From JBOFBH01 sp051657715 (GTDB lineage Bacteria; Actinomycetota; Actinomycetes; Actinomycetales; Angustibacteraceae), in the NCBI GenBank assembly GCA_051657715.1, contig JBOFLF010000040.1:1-64000 (forward strand): 64,000 nt of DNA, written 5' to 3'. The notes under the pieces were generated by a model that saw only the letters and a program-made list of their open reading frames with translations, made no database searches and had not been told where the DNA came from. Below, one piece after another: positions 15,549 through 23,497 of this stretch. The position numbers were made by a program, and so were the translations under genes. Every line of letters begins with the position of its first letter. The stretch's first letter is position 1.

Positions 15549-16780
15549 GCGCCCTCCAGGTGGATCTTGACGAGGCCCGCAGCGTGCTGGGCGGTGTTCC
15601 ATGCCTGCGCTGCGGTTCCCGCGGTGACCACGAGCGCACCGAGCCTGTCCCAGCTCGCGCGGAGTGGGCGCGCCTCGTCACCCGCGGCCGCGGACAGCTC
15701 GACGGAGCGCACCCCCGGCACGGCGCGCGCTTCGCTCTCGCCCTCGACGGCGCGGATGCGGCCGGCGCCCGGCGCGGTCAGGTAGATCTTTGCGGTGGCC
15801 GGCGCTATCGGTGCCAACGGCCGGGGCACTCCCACGCCCGCGAAGTGGGCGAGCATCTCCGCCTCGGGATCCCGTCCGGTGACGAGGCGGATCAGCTCGG
15901 GGATCTCATCGCCACCGGTACGTGCGTGCGATTCGATGACGTGCACCGCCGACCCGTCGGTGATCAGTTCGGTGTGGGCGGGGCCTTCCCGCAACCCCAC
16001 CCGGTCGAGGAACGCGCGGACCCGGTCCTCGATCGTGATGCGCCTAGCCGGCTCCAGCTCTGCTGGAACGACATGCCCCAGCTCCACAAAGGACCCTGCT
16101 GAGGTGATCTTGCGGATGATCGCCTGGATCTCGTGCCGGCCTTCGTGGCTGAAGGTCTCGACGCTGTACTCCTCACCGGCCACCAGCGGCTCGGCGATGA
16201 ACCGGGTCACGGGCAGCAGCTCGTGGTAGCGGTGCTCGTTGCGTAACATCCGCCGAACCTGCTCGACGGCCTCACTCAGATCGCCGGCACCGTCCACCTG
16301 GACGACGCCGAGGCTGGCTGATCCACTGCTGGGCTTGACGATCATCGGGTAGCCGACGACCTGAGCGGCGGCTCGGAGGTCCCCAGCATCGCCGACCTCG
16401 GCCCACGTGCTGTCCAGGTCCGGGTGGGCGGTGAGGCGGATCCGAGTGGCGATCTTGTCGCGCAGCAGTGCTGAGACCCCGGTTCCCGCGGCACGCAGGC
16501 CCAGATCGAGGGCGACTGCTTCGGCGGCGGCACAAGCCGGCTCGTGGTTGCTGGTGACGCCCGCGAAGCCGTGGCGGCGGTGAAGGGAACGAGCCAGCTC
16601 GACAACGCTTGCCACATCGAGCAAGTCGGTCACCACGGACTCGCGGCACAGCTTGTGCAGCTCAGGGCTTCTCATCGTCGGAGCCTCGAGGTGCACGACG
16701 TCGAGCCCGAGCCCGCGGGCCTTCAGGATGACGCGCCTGCTCGCGCTTAACAGCAGCAGGACGGGTCGCCGGACGCTCAC
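15545..16780 (-). CDS. ATP-grasp carboxylate-amine ligase
   Basis: 411-residue stand-alone ATP-grasp protein. Visible: N-terminal pre-ATP-grasp strand PVLLLLSASRR, ATP lysine 149 in MIVKPSSGSASLG, EEYSVETFSHEG (203-214), FVELGHVVPAEL, and the metal-binding ESHARTGGD (283-291). It aligns through these motifs with the C-terminal half of the papC fusion, so the two are paralogues. Such enzymes form amide bonds between amino acids via acyl phosphates. GTG start overlaps the MFS stop (GTGA) and its own stop overlaps the next gene. Substrates cannot be read from sequence. Confidence 0.85.
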   Translation of the reverse strand: MSVRRPVLLLLSASRRVILKARGLGLDVVHLEAPTMRSPELHKLCRESVVTDLLDVASVVELARSLHRRHGFAGVTSNHEPACAAAEAVALDLGLRAAGTGVSALLRDKIATRIRLTAHPDLDSTWAEVGDAGDLRAAAQVVGYPMIVKPSSGSASLGVVQVDGAGDLSEAVEQVRRMLRNEHRYHELLPVTRFIAEPLVAGEEYSVETFSHEGRHEIQAIIRKITSAGSFVELGHVVPAELEPARRITIEDRVRAFLDRVGLREGPAHTELITDGSAVHVIESHARTGGDEIPELIRLVTGRDPEAEMLAHFAGVGVPRPLAPIAPATAKIYLTAPGAGRIRAVEGESEARAVPGVRSVELSAAAGDEARPLRASWDRLGALVVTAGTAAQAWNTAQHAAGLVKIHLEGA

Positions 16781-18039
16781 GCCGCGTTCTCCCGAACCAG
16801 CGGGGCGCGGCGCGCCCGGTCTACCGCGAACCGTACGACGAAGCTCGCGACCAGGAACACCGCGCCCAGCAGCAGCCAACCCCAGGCGCCCTGGTTGATC
16901 ACCAACCAGGTCACCACCAGCGGGCCCGCCGCCTCGGCGGCGGTAGAACCCATCCCGAAGAAGCCTTGATATTGCCCGTGACGACCCTCCGGGATCAGCC
17001 GAAAGCTGATCTCGGTCATGCTGGCGGTCTGCCGCATCTCGCCGAAGGTCAGCACGGCTGAGCCAGCCAAGAGCAGGGCGGCGGCCAGCCAGGGCTGCGA
17101 AGGTTCGGCGGAGGCTGCGTACAACGCCATGCCACCGAACAGCAGCAACCCGGCCCAGCGCAGCGTCCGCACCCCGTGGTCGATGCTGCGAATGTCCCTG
17201 GCCATGCGGTACTGCAGGGAGACGACCAGCAGCGTGTTCACCACGAAGACGCCCGCGATGATCCACTCCGGTGCCTCGGTGCGCAGCACCACCCAGAGCG
17301 GGATGGCCACGTCGATGAGCGGGATGTGCAGGCACAGCAGCATGTTCGCGACCCCGACAGCGACGTACCCGCGATCGGTGAAGACGTCCCGGACGCGGTG
17401 CTGGCTGCCCTTGACGTCCCCGGGGCGTCCTGCGCCGTTGGTCCGCCGGGTCATCGGCACCAGCAGCAGCAGGAGCGCCGCGATCAGGAACGTCAGTGCA
17501 TCTGCCGCGAACGCGATGCGGTACGCCGGTCCGCTGTCGGCCGCGATGACCAGGCCGCCGAGCAGTGCCCCGACGGCCAGTCCGGCGTTCGCGATCGCGA
17601 TCAGCAACGCCCGCACTCGGGTCACCACGTCTGCCGGAAAGGTCCGGGCGATCAGCGCGGACCGCGCCGAGTTGGTGCCCTGGGTGCAGATCGCGAAGAT
17701 GCCCGCCGCGACGATGAAGACCGTCAGGTTCGGGGTGATCACGAAGATCCCGACGGCCAGTCCCGACATCGTGAGCATGGCCATCGACACCGTCCGGGCC
17801 TCGTACCGATCAGCCAGGTGCCCGACTGGTACCCCCAGCAGGAGTGCGACGAGCCAGGACGCGGTCAGGGCAGCGCCGTACGCGACCGGGTCGATACCGA
17901 CGATCCGGGTGAAGTACAGCGCAGCACAGACGTAAAAGAGGCCGTCGCCCAGGTAGGTGACGAAGTACGACACGACCAGTGGACGCCACGGCCCCTCGAG
18001 CCGGCCGTCGCGCGCGGTCAGGACCCCGCCGTCAGTCAC
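16777..18039 (-). CDS. MFS transporter, probable product exporter
   Basis: 420 residues with about 12 hydrophobic segments and the MFS loop GHLADRYEARTVS after the second helix. It lies inside the translationally coupled biosynthetic operon, overlapping the genes on both sides by GTGA, so export of the product and self-protection is the likely role. Precursor uptake is the alternative. Confidence 0.85.
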   Translation of the reverse strand: MTDGGVLTARDGRLEGPWRPLVVSYFVTYLGDGLFYVCAALYFTRIVGIDPVAYGAALTASWLVALLLGVPVGHLADRYEARTVSMAMLTMSGLAVGIFVITPNLTVFIVAAGIFAICTQGTNSARSALIARTFPADVVTRVRALLIAIANAGLAVGALLGGLVIAADSGPAYRIAFAADALTFLIAALLLLLVPMTRRTNGAGRPGDVKGSQHRVRDVFTDRGYVAVGVANMLLCLHIPLIDVAIPLWVVLRTEAPEWIIAGVFVVNTLLVVSLQYRMARDIRSIDHGVRTLRWAGLLLFGGMALYAASAEPSQPWLAAALLLAGSAVLTFGEMRQTASMTEISFRLIPEGRHGQYQGFFGMGSTAAEAAGPLVVTWLVINQGAWGWLLLGAVFLVASFVVRFAVDRARRAPLVRENAA

Positions 18040-19304
18040 GGCCGCCGTCCCAGCCCGGCGGGTGCCTCACTGCCGTACCCGCCTACGTCCTCCAGCGTGG
18101 AGGCCAGCAGCTGGATGTCGTCGTCGGTGTGCAGGCTCGACATCGCGAAGCGCAACAGCGAGGTGCCCTGCGCCACCGTCGGATAAAACGCCGGCAGCAT
18201 GACGACACCGCGATCGCGCAGCAGCCGGGCGGCTCGCAGGCCGCCCTCTTCGGTGGCGAACCGGGCACCGCGGATCGGGGACCTCAGCCCCGCGTTGGAC
18301 AACCTGTTGCCGGTCAGCTCGTCGAGGCGCACGGCGTTGGCCCACAACCGGTCCTGCAGGTGTCGCACCTCGGGCGTGCGGTGCAGGTAGGCCGAGGCCA
18401 CGTTGGCGGCCATCATCGGCACCATCACCGAATGCCCGAACACCAGCGGATTTGCCAGCTTGCGGACCACCGCAACGTCATCAGAGGACGCCGTGAGCAG
18501 GAAGCCGCCCGAGCCGCCGAAGCCCTTGGACAGCGACCCGGCCAACACGACGTTGGCCGGCAACCGCCCGCCCAGGTGGTTGAAGGCGTAGCCGCAGCCG
18601 TCGGCACCCTCGATAGAGACACCATGCGCGTCATCGACGTACAGGTACCCGCCGGACCGGCGCAACCGAGCCGCGAGCTCACCGACCTCGGTCAGGCCGG
18701 TCATCGACTGCACACCGTCGCAGAGCACGATCGGGATCCGGTCGCCGACCCCTTGCCGCCACGTGTGCTCGGCCTCGTCCGGGTCCGCCGAGGGGAGCCG
18801 GCTGACCGGGCCGAAATGCTCAAACACGCCGCGCAGCACCTGCATCGAGGCGTGCGCGTGGCGGTCGACGAAGAAATGCGGTTCGCCGGCCATCGGGTAG
18901 CTCGGGAGGGAGCCGGACGCGAGCAACGGCAGCACCCCGAGATGCACGTTGCTGGTCGAAGAGAACACGCAGGGCGCGGTTCCCGGGTAGATCTGGCCCA
19001 GCAGCTCCTCGAGTTGCGGCAGGTAGATCGGGCGCATCCGGTTGCGCGACGACGACAGGTGCACTCCGAAGTTTTCAGTGGCGGTGACCACCGCCTCGGC
19101 GAGGGCCGGGTGGGACTCGAGCCCGAGATACGAGCACGAGACGAACTCCGTGACGGCCGAACCGTCGTCCAGCTCGATGCGTTTGCCCTCACGCTTGACG
19201 ACGGTGTGACCGGTGAGTCCTTCGACGAAACAGCGGTCCAGCGCCGAGGAGGTCCGGTCACGTCGGTGCGCGACCCAGGTCGCCCGGGTGAGGGAGGTGC
19301 TCAT
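18036..19304 (-). CDS. Alpha-oxoamine synthase (AONS/KBL family, PLP-dependent)
   Basis: 422-residue fold-type I PLP enzyme of the BioF/ALAS/KBL group, which condenses an amino acid with an acyl thioester and loses CO2 to give an alpha-aminoketone. Visible: YLGLESHP, HLSSSRN (where BioF has a substrate-binding segment), VDRHAHASM, the PLP aspartate/histidine motif VDDAHG (223-228), and Lys260 in AGSLSKGFGG, the Schiff-base lysine. ATG 19304 was chosen because AAGGAGC precedes it and it overlaps the methyltransferase stop (ATGA). No biotin gene is nearby, so it is a pathway enzyme. 4-Aminophenylalanine as amino donor is an inference. Confidence 0.87.
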   Translation of the reverse strand: MSTSLTRATWVAHRRDRTSSALDRCFVEGLTGHTVVKREGKRIELDDGSAVTEFVSCSYLGLESHPALAEAVVTATENFGVHLSSSRNRMRPIYLPQLEELLGQIYPGTAPCVFSSTSNVHLGVLPLLASGSLPSYPMAGEPHFFVDRHAHASMQVLRGVFEHFGPVSRLPSADPDEAEHTWRQGVGDRIPIVLCDGVQSMTGLTEVGELAARLRRSGGYLYVDDAHGVSIEGADGCGYAFNHLGGRLPANVVLAGSLSKGFGGSGGFLLTASSDDVAVVRKLANPLVFGHSVMVPMMAANVASAYLHRTPEVRHLQDRLWANAVRLDELTGNRLSNAGLRSPIRGARFATEEGGLRAARLLRDRGVVMLPAFYPTVAQGTSLLRFAMSSLHTDDDIQLLASTLEDVGGYGSEAPAGLGRRP

Positions 19305-20143
19305 GGTCCGTGCTCCTTGGTGCGGGCCACAGTCAGCCGTGGCTCCCCGGAGGAGTCGGCACGGGTTGCGATCTCGGTGTAGCCGAGATCGGTGAGAATC
19401 TGCCGGACTGCCGCCGGCTGGGCTCGGTCGTGCTCCAGGCCGAGACGTCCGCCGGGCCGCAGCGTCGTGACGCCCAACGCGGCAATGCGGCGGATCAAGT
19501 CCAAGCCGTCCGAGCCGCTGTAGATCGCGTCCGGGGGGTGATGCTCGGCCCACTCCGGCAGCAGCCGCAGGTCTGGCCGCACGTAGGGCGGGTTCGCCAC
19601 GATCAGATCGATGGCTGCTTCGTCGTCATCGAAGCACTCGGGTTCCGTCACATCGATCGCCGACACGGTGACCTGCTTCGCGACGTCGACGAGCCGAGCG
19701 ATGTTGCGGCGCAGGTACTGCAGGGCGGTGCCGTCGTGCTCGACGCAGCGCACGACTGCGTCGGGGCGCCGCTGGGCCAAGGCCAGGCCGATGGCCCCGA
19801 CGCCGGAGCACAGGTCCATGGCCCGACCGGTGGGCGGTAGCACGCTGGGCCGTGCGGCCCAGTCGACCAGCGCGACGCTCTCTGAGCGCGGGACGAATGC
19901 TCCGCTGCCCACCACCAGGCTGAGTCCGTCAAACGTCGTGGTTCCGGTGATGTGGCCCAGCGGGACACGTGCCTGTCGCTCCGCGACAGCGGCCGTGAAT
20001 TCGCTGATCCGGACATCGCGAGGGGTGAGTCCGAGGAAGCGTTCGGCCAGGGCGGTCACGTCACCGTCCACGTCCCACATCCCTGCTCCGCTTAGCCGAT
20101 GGCGGGCCTGCTTCAGCAGCAGGTCGTCGGACGGGCCGGTCAC
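19301..20143 (-). CDS. HemK/PrmC-like SAM-dependent methyltransferase
   Basis: 280 residues. The layout matches PrmC: helical N-terminus, PLGHITGTTTFDGLSLVVG then GAFVPRSES (80-88), SAM loop DLCSGVGAIGLALA (110-123), and the catalytic NPPY at 184-187. Family members methylate a planar nitrogen, such as the glutamine amide of release factors. A second housekeeping PrmC within a biosynthetic operon makes little sense, so a small-molecule nitrogen is the likely acceptor; the aniline nitrogen of 4-aminophenylalanine would fit. GTG start at 20143 overlaps the flavoenzyme stop. Confidence 0.8.
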   Translation of the reverse strand: MTGPSDDLLLKQARHRLSGAGMWDVDGDVTALAERFLGLTPRDVRISEFTAAVAERQARVPLGHITGTTTFDGLSLVVGSGAFVPRSESVALVDWAARPSVLPPTGRAMDLCSGVGAIGLALAQRRPDAVVRCVEHDGTALQYLRRNIARLVDVAKQVTVSAIDVTEPECFDDDEAAIDLIVANPPYVRPDLRLLPEWAEHHPPDAIYSGSDGLDLIRRIAALGVTTLRPGGRLGLEHDRAQPAAVRQILTDLGYTEIATRADSSGEPRLTVARTKEHGP

Positions 20144-21573
20144 GACCACGCGGCGTAGTAGTGGGTCAGGGCCGAGCGGATGTCGTCGTTCATCGCCGCG
20201 ACCAGTTCCGCGGGTGGGGTGAACGTGGGGTGCAGCTCCTCCACCACGGTGCCGTAGTGCCGGTTCAGGTGCCGCTCCATGCGGGGTGGCCATTCTGGCG
20301 TGACATTCCAGCGGTACTCCCAGCCAGTTGCCATCATGTGCTCAACGGTGGTCGCGACGACCTGTTCGCGGGTGGCCCCGGCGAGCGGGCTGCGGATCGG
20401 CGCGAAGGCGGTGAGGAAGTCGAACTCGCTGGCCTTGCCCTCGATCAGGGCAGCGACGTGCTGGGCCAGCAGCGGCGACTGGTGCAGACCGTCGCGGTAC
20501 GTGCCCGTCGCTAGCCACAGTCCCTCGACACCGGCGGAGCCGATGAGCGGGAAGCCGTCAGCGGGAACCGGCCTGTTGCCCACCCGCACCGAGCGTAGGG
20601 ATGCCTCTGACAGGTTGGTGTGCAGCTGGTCCACCGCACAGCCGAGCAGGAACTGCAGGTCGCCGATGGCGGCGTGCTGCCTCGGGTGCACGCTGATGAT
20701 GTTGGTGGCGCCGAGATAGAGCACGCCGTCCGACCTCGGCACACAGTGCAGGCCGCAGGCGAAGGCACGGTTGGGGGTGCGCACCACCGAGGACGGCACG
20801 CGTCCGTCCTCCGTTTCGGCGAGCACGGAGACGCCATAGCCGCTGACCATGGGCGGGATCCGGCGTACGACGTCGGGCAGGCTTTCCAGCACGCTCAGCG
20901 AGCGTGCGCCAGCGGCCACCACCACGTGGTCGGCAGCGAGAACATCACCGGAGGCGAGCTGCACGCCGGTGGCCCGGTCGCCGTCCACTCGAACGGCGGC
21001 GACCTCCTCATCGATCAGTTGTCCGCCGCTGCGCACGAACGCCGCGTCGAGTTTCGCCAGCAGCCGGTGTGAGTCAACGGCGTGCTCGCCAGGCAGGAAG
21101 AGACCGCGCTGCGCCCGGGTGAGGTCGTTCGGAGTGAGCCACTCCATTTCTTCCGGGTCGACTGTCTCGTACGGCTCGTCATACTCGTGCAGCGTGCGTT
21201 CGATGGCGTGGAAGTTGCCCGAGTCGACACCGCGTGAGCCGGCCGAGTTGAGGATGACGAACGTGCCTTGCGCGGTGAACAGCGACGTCTCGTCGCCAGA
21301 GCCCTCCGACAGTTGCTGGTCCCATTCGGGCCAGAAGTTGCGAGCCCGATGGTCCATGTCGAGCTTGGCGCGGCCGTGGTCGCTAGCCAGCAGCGATTCG
21401 GTCACCTCGCCGAAGCAGCCCAGCATGGCGCCAGCAGCCAGAGAGGCCGCATAGGGACGAGTGCGCAGGCCGATCCGGATGACGGTGAACCCGCGGCGCT
21501 GCAGCTCACAGCTGATCGAGGCCCCGACGGCCCCGTTGCCGACGACGATGACGTCCCGATGGTGTGCGGGCAT
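20140..21573 (-). CDS. FAD-dependent oxidoreductase, D-amino acid/glycine oxidase (DAO) family
   Basis: 477 residues. N-terminal Rossmann loop VIVVGNGAVGAS followed by the DAO-type RTRPYAASLAAGAM, a VVVAAGARS second FAD motif, and the C-terminal DGFPLIGSAGVEGLWLATGTYRDG that closes over FAD. DAO enzymes oxidise amines or amino acids to imines. First gene of the coupled operon; ATG 21573 chosen for AGGGGAAG upstream, with GTG 21609 as an alternative. It may oxidise a C-N bond in the intermediate or final product; the substrate is unknown. Confidence 0.8.
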   Translation of the reverse strand: MPAHHRDVIVVGNGAVGASISCELQRRGFTVIRIGLRTRPYAASLAAGAMLGCFGEVTESLLASDHGRAKLDMDHRARNFWPEWDQQLSEGSGDETSLFTAQGTFVILNSAGSRGVDSGNFHAIERTLHEYDEPYETVDPEEMEWLTPNDLTRAQRGLFLPGEHAVDSHRLLAKLDAAFVRSGGQLIDEEVAAVRVDGDRATGVQLASGDVLAADHVVVAAGARSLSVLESLPDVVRRIPPMVSGYGVSVLAETEDGRVPSSVVRTPNRAFACGLHCVPRSDGVLYLGATNIISVHPRQHAAIGDLQFLLGCAVDQLHTNLSEASLRSVRVGNRPVPADGFPLIGSAGVEGLWLATGTYRDGLHQSPLLAQHVAALIEGKASEFDFLTAFAPIRSPLAGATREQVVATTVEHMMATGWEYRWNVTPEWPPRMERHLNRHYGTVVEELHPTFTPPAELVAAMNDDIRSALTHYYAAWS

Positions 21574-21694
21574 GCGCAGTTCTTCCCCTGCCTGAGCCCG
21601 TGGGCTCACTAGGTGATGCTTGGCGATGAGTCAGTCAGCAGGTGCGCAGGCGTGGTTCACGCAACGCTTGGGAGTCGACCCACCTCGTGCTCGA

Positions 21695-21736
21695 TTCGAT
21701 TGCAGGGCAAGCGTATGAGTGCTGTCAGCAATCGAA
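21695..21736. promoter_or_regulatory. Inverted repeat upstream of the biosynthetic operon
   Basis: TTCGATTGC (21695-21703) and GCAATCGAA (21728-21736) are exact complements separated by 24 bases in the 214-bp gap between the regulator gene and the first biosynthetic gene. It could be an operator pair or a hairpin ending the regulator transcript. Confidence 0.45.
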
Positions 21737-21743
21737 CGAACGC

Positions 21744-21759
21744 TTTAGCGTGGGCTAAA
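21744..21759. promoter_or_regulatory. Candidate operator palindrome of the biosynthetic operon
   Basis: TTTAGC-GTGG-GCTAAA, exact 6-bp arms with a 4-bp spacer, in the same gap. A short AT-rich dyad in GC-rich DNA just before the operon is a plausible site for the winged-helix regulator encoded next to it. Confidence 0.42.
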
Positions 21760-21787
21760 CGGAACGCGCGAGTGTGACAGGACGGCG

Positions 21788-22804
21788 TCAGATCAAGACC
21801 GCCTCGATGCCGGGCTGGGCGCTGTGGACCAGGCTCTCTCCGCTCGACGTCCGGGTGTAGAGCACGCGGCGGCCGACCCGTCTTTTGCTGACGAGTCCGG
21901 CTTGGCTCAGCACGCCGAGGTGCTGGCTGACCGCGCCTGGGGTGACGCCGACTTCGGATGCCAGGTCCGAGGTGGACCGCGGCTGATGCAGCGTCTGAAG
22001 GATCTCGGCCCGGACCTGGCCGATCAATGCGGCGAGCGGGCTGGCCTGCGGCCCGGTAGACGTGGTCCACAGCTTCGCGATGTCCGGTTGCGGGTAGACC
22101 ACCATGGACTGGTCGGGTGGCAACATGGTCAGCACCTCAGCGCCGCAGAAGACGCTAGGGACCAGCACCATCCCCCGGCCGTCCAGGTGGGCGGTGAAGT
22201 CGTAGCTGCTGCTGACCTGGAGGCGTTCGTCCTGCCAGATGATGCGCTGGTTCAGCGATGAGAGCACCGCCTCGGCGCCGGCCCTTTCCATCACCCGCAT
22301 CCGGTGGTGCACGTCGGCCTGCAGGCTCGAACGCACCCGGTTCCAGTGCGGTCGCAGGGCAAGGTCGCAGTAGGTCGACAGGTGGTCGGCGATCAGCTGG
22401 ACCGCATGCTGCGGGTGCTCGACCATCCACCGGCGCACCGGCTCGGTTGCCTTGTTCCACCCAGGTGGTGCGCCAGAGTCGTTCATCATCCAGCAGATCT
22501 CGGACACGAGCCGCTCTGGCGGCGTCTCCCGCACCGCCTCTAGGTCCACGTCGAGGTCTCCTTGGCCCAGGCTGTCGCCCGGGGTGAGGAAGTCCGGCAC
22601 GTACCCGGTTGGTGGCACCACAGCCCGCAACGGCCGCAGATCCGCGCTCCGCACTCCGGTCTCCACCTGGCGCAACCACGGCAGATGCGCCCGTCGGCGC
22701 ACGTTGGAGCTCATCATGCGGAGGCTGGCCACTGCCTCGCTCAGCGGGGCGAAGGCGAAACGGAGGCGGCTGACATCGGTCGGCGTGGTCACGTAGGAGA
22801 TCAT
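21788..22804 (-). CDS. ArsR-type winged-helix regulator with DUF5937-like N-terminal domain
   Basis: 338 residues. The last 70 or so form a winged helix: STSDLASEVGVTPGAVSQHL is a helix-turn-helix of the ArsR group, followed by the wing KRRVGRRVLYTRT. The long N-terminal part starts ISYVTTPTDVSRLRFAFAPL, the pattern of actinobacterial DUF5937 regulators, and may sense a ligand. The ATG at 22804 overlaps the GNAT stop (ATGA), so the two are co-expressed. It sits directly upstream of the biosynthetic operon in the same direction and is the likely pathway regulator. Confidence 0.85.
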   Translation of the reverse strand: MISYVTTPTDVSRLRFAFAPLSEAVASLRMMSSNVRRRAHLPWLRQVETGVRSADLRPLRAVVPPTGYVPDFLTPGDSLGQGDLDVDLEAVRETPPERLVSEICWMMNDSGAPPGWNKATEPVRRWMVEHPQHAVQLIADHLSTYCDLALRPHWNRVRSSLQADVHHRMRVMERAGAEAVLSSLNQRIIWQDERLQVSSSYDFTAHLDGRGMVLVPSVFCGAEVLTMLPPDQSMVVYPQPDIAKLWTTSTGPQASPLAALIGQVRAEILQTLHQPRSTSDLASEVGVTPGAVSQHLGVLSQAGLVSKRRVGRRVLYTRTSSGESLVHSAQPGIEAVLI

Positions 22805-23427
22805 CTGTGTCCGGGGCCTGTCCCAGCATGGGCGTCGACTTCCAGCTGTGCCCTCGGCTCCCCGCGCGCGGCCTCGTCCTCCAGGATCGCGTACACGTAC
22901 TCGCTGCCCCAACGGCCGTCAGGGTGGACATCGTTGTCGATCAGGTAGGCCTCACGGCGCATGCCCAGGCGCTCGCAGAGCCGGATGGACCCGGTGTTCT
23001 CCACGTCGAGCCGGGCGTAGAGACGGTGGGTGCCAAGCCGGTCGAAGGCGAGGCCGACGACGGCACGAGCCGCTTCGGTTGCATACCCGTGCCCTTCGTG
23101 GTCCGGATGCAGGACCCAGCCAATCTCAGCTTGGCGGGCGGCCAGGCTCTCCAGCCGCAGCGTGATCTCGCCGACGATCGCGCCACCGGCACGCGGCTGG
23201 ATCGCCAGCGCCAGTGAATCGCCGTTGGCCTGCCAGCCGGTATCGACCCGGCTGACGACCTCGGCGCACTGCTCACGGGTGCGAGCGGGCCGGTAGAGGT
23301 AACGCGCAACCTCTTCGAGGCCCTGGTAGGCGAACATGTCCTCCATGTCGTCCGGACCGAACCGGCGTAGGGCCAGCCGTTCGGTCGTCAGCGGCAACGC
23401 GAGATCGGTCATGTCACTATCGGTCAT
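22801..23427 (-). CDS. GNAT N-acetyltransferase, RimJ/RimL-like
   Basis: 208 residues: ERLALRRFGPDD N-terminal strand, IGWVLHPDHEGHGYATEAA (acetyl-CoA loop) and VENTGSIRLCERLGMRREA near the C-terminus, in the order of RimJ/RimL proteins. The start region is a 15-bp tandem duplication (23404-23433), which gives two in-frame ATGs, 23427 and 23412; I took 23427 because GGAG precedes it. Coupled to the regulator gene. It may acetylate the amine product or an intermediate, for tailoring or self-resistance, but this is inference. Confidence 0.8.
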   Translation of the reverse strand: MTDSDMTDLALPLTTERLALRRFGPDDMEDMFAYQGLEEVARYLYRPARTREQCAEVVSRVDTGWQANGDSLALAIQPRAGGAIVGEITLRLESLAARQAEIGWVLHPDHEGHGYATEAARAVVGLAFDRLGTHRLYARLDVENTGSIRLCERLGMRREAYLIDNDVHPDGRWGSEYVYAILEDEAARGEPRAQLEVDAHAGTGPGHR

Positions 23428-23433
23428 GTCACT
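23404..23433. repeat. 2 x 15-bp tandem duplication over a start codon
   Basis: Two exact copies of ATCGGTCATGTCACT. On the minus strand each supplies an ATG for the GNAT gene in the same frame, adding or removing five residues. Confidence 0.9.
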
Positions 23434-23497
23434 CCGGTCACCAGGGCGCAAAGTCCGGCATCACAGGACGGTGAGTGCTCACTCGGACACTAGTTGT

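Noticed and set aside
14271..15602. Longer start of the PaaK-like ligase at 15602
   Set aside because: The extra 18 codons overlap the ATP-grasp coding region, while GTG 15548 has a strong ribosome site and a GTGA overlap.
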